NCBI GenBank assembly: GCA_018969885.1
Contig: JAGWXN010000189.1
Span: 1-6,493, forward strand
Source: Betaproteobacteria bacterium
Lineage (GTDB): Bacteria; Pseudomonadota; Gammaproteobacteria; Burkholderiales; Burkholderiaceae
Direction of reading: 5' to 3'
Length of the DNA: 6,493 bases
The position numbers and the translations under genes are program-made. Below the pieces are notes generated by a model. It was not told the DNA's origin. It saw only the letters and a program-made list of their open reading frames with translations, and ran no database searches. Shown here piece after piece: positions 1 to 5,398 of this stretch. Numbering within the stretch: the stretch's first letter is position 1; each line of letters begins with the position of its first letter.

Positions 1-107
1 TCATGCGCTCGGCCGAACTGCTGAGCCTCGATCACGCGGGGTTCGATGCCACCGAGGCACACGCGGGCGCAATTGCGCGCGCGTGCCGGCGCTTCTTCAG
101 CCGCTGA
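1..107 (+). CDS. C-terminal end of an unidentified protein (5' truncated)
   Basis: An open frame enters from the left edge (codon phase beginning at base 3) and ends at the TGA at 105-107, giving 34 visible residues that start MRSAELLSLDHAGFD and end CRRFFSR. The ATG at 3-5 is probably internal: there is no room in the window for a ribosome binding site, and a 34-residue protein here would be unusual. The tail is amphipathic with a basic end and looks like the closing helix of a soluble enzyme, but I do not recognise the family. It points the same way as the racemase-like gene 95 bases downstream, so the two may share an operon. The stop codon lies inside a 10-bp palindrome (105-114), which is too short and lacks a T-run, so I do not call it a terminator. 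Confidence 0.55.
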   Translation, partial: MRSAELLSLDHAGFDATEAHAGAIARACRRFFSR

Positions 108-202
108 GGCCTCAACGCAGCCGCTTCGCTCGACACACCAGCACTGGCCTGTAGCGACACCGGCCGCAGCCTCAAGTCTTCCTCTCCCCACAGGACACTC
201 AC
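108..202. other. Intergenic gap before the racemase-like gene
   Basis: These 95 bases hold no gene. The only functional signal I can support is an AGGA ribosome binding site at 192-195, seven bases before the ATG at 203. An 8-base direct repeat (CAGCCGCT at 98-105 and 118-125) overlaps its left edge and is probably chance. I found no convincing -35/-10 pair and no hairpin followed by T residues, so the downstream gene may be read through from the gene upstream. Confidence 0.5.
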
Positions 203-1042
203 ATGGCTCCCATCCGGATCTGGCACCAAAGTTTCACCGACCTTACGGTCATGCCCATCTACCGCAAGACCCTCAGCGAACACGCGCAAGCCGTGATGGG
301 GTCCGAGGCTGAGGTGCGGGTTCATGGTCTTCGGCCCGGCACCTATGCCGAGGCTTGTGCGCCCATTGCTGCGATCCGGCATCGCTGGGTCGCCGCCGTG
401 CAGGAACTGCAGGTGGCAGACGCCGCGCTGGTGGCCGAGCGCGAGGGGTTCCATGCCATGGCCATTGGTTGCTTCTTCGACCCGGGCTTACGGGAAGCGC
501 GCTCGCTGGTCGAGATTCCGGTGGTGTCGCTTGGCGAGAGCTGCGCGCTTGCCGCCTGCTCACTCGGCCGGCGTTTCGGCATGATCACGCTCTGCGCAGA
601 TCAATCGGCCGACTACTCCGACATGATTCACGCTTACGGGCTGGAGCGTCGGTTTGCCGGGGCGTTGGCGCTTGAGCCCGCGATTGACGAATTTGCGCTG
701 GAAGCCGATGAAGATACCGCGCGCTCGATCGAAATACGGTTTGAAGAAGCCTGCGCGCGGATGGTCGCCCAGGGCGCCGACATCATCATTCCCGCCGATG
801 GCGTGCTCAATGAATTTCTGGTGCGGCGCGGGCGGCTGAAGGCCCACGGCAACGTACCCGTAATGGACAGCCTGGGGGTCATGTTTCAACACGCCGCGTT
901 CATGGTCCGGATTGCCCGCACCACCGGCGCGGGCGCAAGCCGCTTGCAGATGTATACCAAGCCGCCGGCCGACATGATCGCGCACGTTCGAGGCGCGGCG
1001 GGTCTTCGCCCACTGAGACACGATTTTTCAGGCGACCGCTGA
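203..1042 (+). CDS. Asp/Glu/hydantoin racemase family protein with one canonical active-site Cys
   Basis: This 279-residue protein has the length and signatures of the Asp/Glu/hydantoin racemase family: cytoplasmic, cofactor-independent enzymes (racemases, maleate isomerases, arylmalonate decarboxylases) that move protons with active-site cysteines. The first signature is GCFFDPGLREAR at residues 89-100, with Cys90 as the expected first catalytic cysteine. It is followed by IPVVSLGES (105-113) and the RFGMIT strand (124-129). In the second half the strand GADIIIPADG (191-200) stands where racemases have a GCAGM- or GCTE-like motif; by my hand alignment Asp199 replaces the second cysteine. A two-base Cys/Cys racemisation is therefore doubtful, and an isomerase, lyase or hydrolytic role is possible. 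There is no signal peptide. The start at 203 is supported by AGGA at 192-195. It is followed by a convergent dehydrogenase gene. Family assignment is firm; the reaction is unknown. Confidence 0.88.
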   Translation: MAPIRIWHQSFTDLTVMPIYRKTLSEHAQAVMGSEAEVRVHGLRPGTYAEACAPIAAIRHRWVAAVQELQVADAALVAEREGFHAMAIGCFFDPGLREARSLVEIPVVSLGESCALAACSLGRRFGMITLCADQSADYSDMIHAYGLERRFAGALALEPAIDEFALEADEDTARSIEIRFEEACARMVAQGADIIIPADGVLNEFLVRRGRLKAHGNVPVMDSLGVMFQHAAFMVRIARTTGAGASRLQMYTKPPADMIAHVRGAAGLRPLRHDFSGDR

Positions 1043-1059
1043 GCGCGCACGGCGGAGCC

Positions 1060-1075
1060 TGCGGGGCGCCCCGCA
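1060..1075. terminator. Perfect 16-bp palindrome between convergent genes, possible bidirectional terminator
   Basis: TGCGGGGCGCCCCGCA is a perfect GC-rich palindrome in the 36-bp gap between the stop of the racemase-like gene (1042) and the stop of the convergent dehydrogenase (1079-1081). As RNA it would fold into a short hairpin of about 6 bp with a 4-base loop from either strand. There is no T-run on either side, so it is not a canonical intrinsic terminator. Its placement suggests it may nevertheless stall or protect both transcripts. Confidence 0.35.
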
Positions 1076-1078
1076 CCG

Positions 1079-2146
1079 TCAGCAGCTGAGCACAACCTTG
1101 CCGAAGAAGGCGCGCGATTCCACCAGCGCGTGCGCGCGTGCGGCTTCCTCGAGCGGAAACACCGTGTCGATCACCGGTGCAAGACGGCCCTGTGCGATCA
1201 GCCCCATCACTTCCCGAAGCTCGGCGATCGAGGCATTTTTGGATCCCACCAGCTTCAGCTGACGGCGAAAGAACGGGATGATGTCAAAGGGCACCACCTC
1301 GCCCCCGTGTCCGCCCACGGTCACCATCGTGCCGTCGATGCACAAACACGCGAGGCTTTCGGTGAAGAGGCTCCCACCTACATGCTCCATCACCAGGTCG
1401 ACGCCGCGACCTGCTGTGATCGCCCTCACCTGCTCCGAAAATTTCGGCTCGGTGCGATAGTTGATCAGATGGTGAGCACCCAGCTCGCGGGCTCGCTCAA
1501 GCTTGTCGGCGCTGCCCGCTGTGGCGATGACGGTTGCACCCGCGAGCCGCGCGAGTTGCACTGCCGCGCTGCCAATGCCCGACCCTGCGGCCTGGATCAG
1601 CACGGTCTGGCCTGCGCGCAGTGCCCCGCGCGTGATCAGAACATGCCAGGCTGTGCCGAACGCGATCTGACTGGCGGCGGCCTGCTCAAACCCGACTGTG
1701 GCGGCGAGCGGGTTGAGGGTACTGATCGGCACCGTGACGTACTGCGCGTAACCCCCTGGCAGGTCCATGCCAAAGTAGCCGCCCTGCTCGCACAGGTTGT
1801 CACGACCACTGATGCAGAACTCACAGCGCCCGCAAGGCAGTCGACATGACACCCAGACGCGGTCACCCTCGCGCAGCGTGCCTGGCTGGAGCGGCGACCC
1901 GCCGCGCGCACTCGCCTCGAGCGGCCGCCCCAGGGCTGCGACCTCACCCGCGAACTCACGACCCAGAATATGGGGAAAGCGGATCGGGACCCGCGAGGTG
2001 CCGGCCCGAACATCGATATCGACATGATTCACGCCGGTGGCGCGCACGCGCACCAGCGCTTCGCCCGGCCCCGGGACCGGCGTCTTTGTTTCTTCGTAGA
2101 CCAGTACGTCCGGGCCGCCGTGCTCGTGAAACCAGCTGACTTTCAT
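1079..2146 (-). CDS. Zinc-binding alcohol dehydrogenase/quinone oxidoreductase-like protein (MDR superfamily)
   Basis: This 355-residue cytoplasmic protein has the full medium-chain dehydrogenase layout: an N-terminal GroES-like substrate domain and a Rossmann fold for NAD(P)H. The nucleotide loop is QAAGSGIGSAAVQLA (185-199), followed by GATVIATAGSADKLERARELGA (in part 203-224), a layout I associate with the zinc-ADH-like MDR subgroup. A structural zinc site is intact: Cys105, Cys108, Cys111 and Cys119 in C-x2-C-x2-C-x7-C spacing. The catalytic zinc site is not: the usual GVC motif is GVN (Asn40), and the usual GHE is GRE (Arg63). It therefore probably works as a zinc-independent reductase or dehydrogenase on a carbonyl or enone. 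I chose the start at 2146 because AGGA lies five bases upstream and MKVSWFHEHGGPDVL is a normal family N-terminus; the frame stays open to 2335, but that extension lacks family-like sequence. It converges on the racemase-like gene and diverges from dctP. Substrate unknown. Confidence 0.88.
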   Translation of the reverse strand: MKVSWFHEHGGPDVLVYEETKTPVPGPGEALVRVRATGVNHVDIDVRAGTSRVPIRFPHILGREFAGEVAALGRPLEASARGGSPLQPGTLREGDRVWVSCRLPCGRCEFCISGRDNLCEQGGYFGMDLPGGYAQYVTVPISTLNPLAATVGFEQAAASQIAFGTAWHVLITRGALRAGQTVLIQAAGSGIGSAAVQLARLAGATVIATAGSADKLERARELGAHHLINYRTEPKFSEQVRAITAGRGVDLVMEHVGGSLFTESLACLCIDGTMVTVGGHGGEVVPFDIIPFFRRQLKLVGSKNASIAELREVMGLIAQGRLAPVIDTVFPLEEAARAHALVESRAFFGKVVLSC

Positions 2147-2151
2147 GCGCA

Positions 2152-2155
2152 TCCT
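2152..2155 (-). promoter_or_regulatory. Ribosome binding site deciding the dehydrogenase start
   Basis: On the - strand AGGA precedes the ATG at 2146-2144 by five bases. A second in-frame ATG at 2152-2150 overlaps this AGGA and could not use it, which favours the MKVSW start over MRMKVSW or the longer open frame. Confidence 0.6.
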
Positions 2156-2171
2156 GTGGATGATTGATCGG

Positions 2172-2186
2172 GCACCAGCGTGGTGC
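2172..2186. promoter_or_regulatory. Candidate operator: inverted repeat GCACCA-N3-TGGTGC
   Basis: GCACCA (2172-2177) and TGGTGC (2181-2186) form a perfect inverted repeat around a 3-base centre. It lies 26-40 bases upstream of the dehydrogenase start and about 80 bases upstream of the dctP -35 box. The ACCA-N3-TGGT core has the symmetry and size of a dimeric-regulator half-site pair. It could equally be a short hairpin in the 5' leader of the dehydrogenase mRNA. No regulator gene lies in the window to pair with it. Confidence 0.35.
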
Positions 2187-2268
2187 GAGCGTGATCCATT
2201 CGCGAGGATACGATCAAGCGCCCGGCGAACGAAACCGAGGCGATAAACCCCCCGCAGCCAGGGCCGCC

Positions 2269-2297
2269 TTGACATTTTGACGCAGCGCGGCGAGATT
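2269..2297 (+). promoter_or_regulatory. Candidate sigma-70 promoter for the dctPQM operon
   Basis: A perfect TTGACA (-35) at 2269-2274 is followed after 17 bases by GAGATT (2292-2297), which matches TATAAT at three of six positions. Transcription would start near 2304 and give a leader of about 30 bases before the dctP ATG at 2334. The -35 box and spacing are good and the -10 box is poor, as expected for an activator-dependent catabolic promoter. A second TTGAC at 2277-2281 forms a short direct repeat with the first. Confidence 0.42.
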
Positions 2298-2322
2298 GCC
2301 GGCAGTTTTGCTAGCCACCCAT

Positions 2323-2327
2323 AGGAG
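2323..2327 (+). promoter_or_regulatory. Ribosome binding site of dctP
   Basis: AGGAG at 2323-2327 lies six bases before the ATG at 2334. An in-frame TTG at 2328 abuts this site and is too close to be used, so MKPSLRV is the preferred N-terminus. Confidence 0.7.
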
Positions 2328-2333
2328 TTGTTC

Positions 2334-3365
2334 ATGAAACCCAGCCTCCGCGTGATGCTGAAGTCTGTTGCTGCCGGCGCGATCGGCCTGTCGATCGCGG
2401 GCGCGGCTGTTGCCCAAGCGAAGTTCCAGCTTCGTTGGGGTCACTACCTGCCCGATGGCCCGTTCCTCCAGCTCGAAAAAGACTTCGCGGCCAATATCGA
2501 AAAACGCACCAACGGTCAGGTGAAAATCGACATCACCTTTGCCGAGGGGCTGGGTAAAGGCACCGAACTTCTCATGCTCACCGCGCGCGGCGGCATTGAC
2601 ATGACCGCCACCGCGCCGGGCTATAACCCGGATCAGCTGCGCTATTGGCGCGCCTTCCAGACGCCCCTGGTGTTCAACAACACCAAGCAGGTGATCGAGG
2701 TGCTCGAGAAAGTGGTCGAGGAGTTTCCGGTCTATCGCGGCGAAATGGACAAGATCGGCGTCGTGTGGCTGTTTCAGCAGCCCCTGGGCGAGTATTACCT
2801 GAGTGGCCCCTCGCCGGCTTGCGCCGCCATCGCCGACCTGAAGGGCAAGAAGGCGCGCAGCTTTGGGGCCGACATCCCCAAGGCCTTCACCGCCATCGGC
2901 GCGGTACCGGTTACGGTTCCGCCAGTGGGCGTGTACGAGGCCATCAAAACCGGCAACCTCGACTATTCGTTCATCAACCCGGGCAACATTCAGTCGCTCA
3001 AGTTGAATGAAGTGGCGAAGAACCACTGCGGTCCGGTCATGGCAATTTCGGGCCACAACATCACGATCAGTAAGCGCACCTGGGCACGCCTGCCTGCTGA
3101 CATCCAGAAAATCTTCCTCGAGGAAGGCAAGGCCACTCAGCAGGCCTACATGAACTGGGTGACTGATTTTGAAACCAAGGCGGTTGCCAATATTCGTGCA
3201 CAGGGTGGTAATGTCATACCCATCTCCGCGCCCGAGCTCACGAAGTGGCGCGCCGCTGCGCCTGACTTCCTTGCCGACTGGGAGAAGGCCACCGCCGCAG
3301 CCACGGGCGATGCCGAGACGCCCCGCAAAGTTGCAGCACGCTGGCGCGAACTGATCGGTAAGTGA
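2334..3365 (+). CDS. dctP: TRAP transporter substrate-binding protein, DctP family
   Basis: This 343-residue protein is the periplasmic solute receptor of a tripartite ATP-independent periplasmic transporter; it binds an organic acid and hands it to DctQM. It begins with an export signal (basic MKPSLRVMLK, a hydrophobic run at about 11-26, and AVA or AQA cleavage sites ending at residue 27 or 29). The mature part shows the DctP pattern: GHYLPDGPF at 36-44, LADLKGKK-type region at about 166-173 followed by Arg175, which aligns with the conserved arginine that pairs with the ligand carboxylate, then GAVPVTVPPVGVYEAIKTGN (189-208). Length is normal for the family. Two cysteines in the mature protein (Cys163, Cys232) could form a disulfide. 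It is the first gene of dctPQM, followed by a strong intrinsic terminator before dctQ. The ligand cannot be predicted; a carboxylate is likely. Confidence 0.93.
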   Translation: MKPSLRVMLKSVAAGAIGLSIAGAAVAQAKFQLRWGHYLPDGPFLQLEKDFAANIEKRTNGQVKIDITFAEGLGKGTELLMLTARGGIDMTATAPGYNPDQLRYWRAFQTPLVFNNTKQVIEVLEKVVEEFPVYRGEMDKIGVVWLFQQPLGEYYLSGPSPACAAIADLKGKKARSFGADIPKAFTAIGAVPVTVPPVGVYEAIKTGNLDYSFINPGNIQSLKLNEVAKNHCGPVMAISGHNITISKRTWARLPADIQKIFLEEGKATQQAYMNWVTDFETKAVANIRAQGGNVIPISAPELTKWRAAAPDFLADWEKATAAATGDAETPRKVAARWRELIGK

Positions 3366-3380
3366 TCGATCGCTAGCGCT

Positions 3381-3416
3381 CGACCACCGCCCGTTCTGGC
3401 GGTGGTCGTTTTCTTT
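3381..3416 (+). terminator. Intrinsic terminator inside the operon, between dctP and dctQ
   Basis: CGACCACCGCC (3381-3391) and GGCGGTGGTCG (3398-3408) form a perfect 11-bp stem with a 6-base loop, followed at once by TTTTCTTT (3409-3416). It starts 15 bases after the dctP stop and ends 11 bases before the dctQ ATG. This is a canonical rho-independent structure. Since dctQM must still be expressed, partial read-through is likely, giving more dctP mRNA than dctQM mRNA. The 3' hairpin would also stabilise a dctP-only transcript. Confidence 0.85.
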
Positions 3417-3427
3417 GGACGCCTTGA

Positions 3428-3964
3428 ATGAAACATTTCAGACAGCTGGTGCAGACCACGGCGCTCGGGCTGCTACTCCTCGGTGCGGTCGGACTGATCC
3501 TGTCCATGGTCCTGGGATTTGCCGACGTTGTTGGCACCAAGTTTTTTGATTACCCGGTACCGGGAACGCTTGAATTCACCGAAAGCACCATGGTGCTGGT
3601 GGTGTTCGGTGCGCTCGCTTTCACACAATCGAAACGCGGCCATATCCGGGTCGAAATCTTCTACAACTTCGGTGGCCCTCGCACCCGGGCGTTGCTCGAT
3701 GCCTTCACGCATCTGGTGGCGCTTGTTTATTTCGGACTTCTCTGCTGGCTGGGCTTTCAGGAAGCGATTTACAGCTGGGAAATCTCGGAGGCCTCCATGG
3801 GGACCATCCGCTTCCCGCTTTTCCCGGCTCGCGCGCTGCTTGCGGTCGGCACGGCGCTCCTTCTCCTGCAGCTGGTGATCGATATTTCCGGCGATCTTAT
3901 GAGAGCGATCAATGGCGATGAGGGTGTCAGTACTCCCCCCCCGGACACCCAGGCATTTCAGTAA
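3428..3964 (+). CDS. dctQ: TRAP transporter small permease subunit, DctQ family
   Basis: This 178-residue inner-membrane protein is the small subunit of the transporter and pairs with DctM. Four hydrophobic helices are visible at about residues 11-33, 52-68, 91-112 and 134-154, the standard DctQ topology. Family signatures include VPGTLEFTES (44-53) after the first helix and KRGHIRVEIF (69-78) after the second. The tail from about 161 is polar and proline-rich (STPPPD) and probably cytoplasmic. The ATG at 3428 has only a weak GGA (3417-3419) eight bases upstream, directly abutting the T-run of the terminator, so both transcription and translation of this subunit look damped relative to dctP. 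The dctM gene follows after 47 bases. The family assignment is secure from topology, motifs and position. Confidence 0.92.
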   Translation: MKHFRQLVQTTALGLLLLGAVGLILSMVLGFADVVGTKFFDYPVPGTLEFTESTMVLVVFGALAFTQSKRGHIRVEIFYNFGGPRTRALLDAFTHLVALVYFGLLCWLGFQEAIYSWEISEASMGTIRFPLFPARALLAVGTALLLLQLVIDISGDLMRAINGDEGVSTPPPDTQAFQ

Positions 3965-3965
3965 A

Positions 3966-3996
3966 CGACGGCGCAGCGGCCGTCGCCTACCTTTTT
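3966..3996 (+). terminator. Hairpin with a distal T-run between dctQ and dctM, weak terminator or attenuator
   Basis: CGACGGC (3966-3972) and GCCGTCG (3979-3985) form a 7-bp stem with a 6-base loop, beginning right after the dctQ stop. A run of five T residues (3992-3996) follows, but six bases separate it from the stem. It is therefore weaker than a canonical terminator. It may act as an mRNA processing or stabilising stem, or as a second damping step in the operon. Confidence 0.33.
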
Positions 3997-4011
3997 CTAC
4001 CAGGATCCCCC

Positions 4012-5334
4012 ATGGCCATGTTCTCACCGGAAGTCACCGGCTACATCGTTGTCAGCGGCTTGTTGCTCGCGCTCATGATGGGCGCACACATTGGCGTGGC
4101 GCTGGGTCTCGCAGGATTTGCCGGCATCTATCTCTCGGTGGGGCCCGATGCGGCCTTTGCCCAACTCACCGCGATTCCGTTCGGCACGACCAATTCATTC
4201 GCGCTCGCCGTGATCCCGCTCTTCATCCTGATGGGATCCTTCGCAACCGTCTCGGGCATCACCACTGAATTGTTCCGGATGGCCTACGTGTGGCTGGGCT
4301 CGCTGCGTGGCGGGCTTGCAATGGCAACCGTCATGTCTTCAGCCGCGTTCGGCGCAGCCTCGGGCTCCACCATCGTGAATGCCGCGGTCTTCACCCGCAT
4401 GGCCATGCCCGAGATGGCGCGCTTTGGTTACGACGTTCGCCTGAACGCGGGCTGTATCGCCGCAGCGGGCACGTTGGCTGCCCTCATTCCGCCCAGCATC
4501 CTGATGGTGGTTTATGCGGTCATCACCGAGCAATCGATCGGTAAGCTCCTGATTGCGGGCATCGTGCCTGGCATTCTGACGGCGGTCATCTATTGCACCG
4601 GAATCTACATCCTCGCGCGTGCACGCCCCGACCTGGCACCGCTTGCCAACCTTCAGTTCACCTGGACCCAGCGCTTCGAGGCGCTCAAGGGCGTCTGGGG
4701 CATTTTGATTCTGTTCATTCTGATTGTGGGTGGCATTTATGGCGGCTATTTCCCCGCCACCTACGCCGGCGCGGTCGGCGCATTCGGCGCCTTCCTGATC
4801 GCACTCTCAAAGCGTCGTATCACCGGCAAGGCCATGTCGGAGGTTCTGAAAGAAGCTGCGGTGACCACCTCAGTCATCTTCATCATCGTGATCGGCGGCA
4901 TTCTCTTTGCGCGCTTTCTCACCTATTCAGGACTGGTCACCACGATTTCCAAGACCATTCTCTCGCTGGGCGGCTCGAAGTACATGTACCTGCTGGGTTT
5001 CATCGTGCTGTTCACCATCCTGGGCTGCTTCATCGAGCCGATCGCCATCATGGTGATGACGCTTCCCATCATGTTCCCGGTCATGAAAGAAGCCGGGTTC
5101 GACCCCATCTGGCTCGGCGTCGTCGCCGTCAAGCTTGCCGAGATCGGGGTGCTCACGCCACCCGTTGGGCTCAATGTCTTTGTCGTCAAGAGTTCGTCGC
5201 CCATACCGGTCACCTTGGGCCAGGTTTTCGCAGGCGTCACACCCTTTATCGTGCTCGATTTTCTGTCGCTGGGGCTCTACGTGATCTTCCCTGAAATGAT
5301 CACCTGGCTCCCGAATCTGATGTCGCCCAACTAA
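4012..5334 (+). CDS. dctM: TRAP transporter large permease subunit, DctM family
   Basis: This 440-residue, very hydrophobic protein is the ion-coupled transport subunit in the inner membrane, with roughly 11-13 helices across its whole length. Family motifs appear in order: FGAASGSTIVNAAVFTRMAMPEM (in part 113-135), GTLAALIPPSILMVVYAV (153-170), IAGIVPGILTAVI (181-193), GCFIEPIAIMVMTLPIMFPV (338-357) and GVLTPPVGLNVFVVKSS (379-395). Repeated halves with PP-containing loops (160-161, 383-384) match the two inverted repeats known for this elevator-type family. The mid-protein motif that is often TPTEA reads FPATYAG (247-253) here, a divergent form. The start at 4012 has AGGA at 4002-4005 six bases upstream; a second ATG at 4018 is less well placed. 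Length is normal. It acts with DctP and DctQ encoded just upstream. Confidence 0.95.
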   Translation: MAMFSPEVTGYIVVSGLLLALMMGAHIGVALGLAGFAGIYLSVGPDAAFAQLTAIPFGTTNSFALAVIPLFILMGSFATVSGITTELFRMAYVWLGSLRGGLAMATVMSSAAFGAASGSTIVNAAVFTRMAMPEMARFGYDVRLNAGCIAAAGTLAALIPPSILMVVYAVITEQSIGKLLIAGIVPGILTAVIYCTGIYILARARPDLAPLANLQFTWTQRFEALKGVWGILILFILIVGGIYGGYFPATYAGAVGAFGAFLIALSKRRITGKAMSEVLKEAAVTTSVIFIIVIGGILFARFLTYSGLVTTISKTILSLGGSKYMYLLGFIVLFTILGCFIEPIAIMVMTLPIMFPVMKEAGFDPIWLGVVAVKLAEIGVLTPPVGLNVFVVKSSSPIPVTLGQVFAGVTPFIVLDFLSLGLYVIFPEMITWLPNLMSPN

Positions 5335-5398
5335 GGGTCAGACGATCGCAGGCGAATGCACGATTTCGCTATCCGGAATTCGATACAGGACCTTTCTC

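Larger units (their letters stand above)
2147..2333. other. Divergent intergenic region between the dehydrogenase and dctP
   Basis: These 187 bases separate two divergently read genes and must carry start signals for at least the transporter operon. They contain the dehydrogenase ribosome binding site, a 15-bp inverted repeat (2172-2186), a consensus -35 box (2269-2274) and the dctP ribosome binding site (2323-2327). I found no clear promoter for the - strand gene; the best -35-like box there, TTGATC at 2217-2212, lacks a recognisable -10 partner. Confidence 0.6.

Noticed and set aside
1130..1849. A 239-codon + strand open frame opposite the dehydrogenase
   Set aside because: The - strand product has the full MDR domain structure with zinc and Rossmann motifs. 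The + strand frame is rich in His/Cys/Arg with no domain, typical of a shadow frame.
2298..2314. Sigma-54-like promoter (GG and GC elements near CCGGCAGTTTTGC) upstream of dctP
   Set aside because: The GG and GC dinucleotides are 7 bases apart rather than the required 10, so the match fails.
2328..2333. TTG start for dctP at 2328
   Set aside because: It directly follows the AGGAG ribosome binding site with no spacing. The ATG at 2334 is correctly spaced and gives a good signal peptide.
2147..2335. N-terminal extension of the dehydrogenase by 63 residues to an ATG at 2335
   Set aside because: The extension has no MDR family sequence, would overlap the dctP start and promoter, and a normal N-terminus with AGGA five bases upstream exists at 2146.
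2214..3056. A 280-codon open frame on the - strand opposite dctP and its promoter
   Set aside because: It mirrors the codon structure of dctP, runs across the intergenic region without family-like sequence, and would have to start inside dctP.
5352..5369. Small inverted repeat GCGAA/TTCGC between dctM and the flavoprotein gene
   Set aside because: The stem is only 5 bp and has no T-run, so it is too weak to call a terminator; read-through from dctM is the simpler view.
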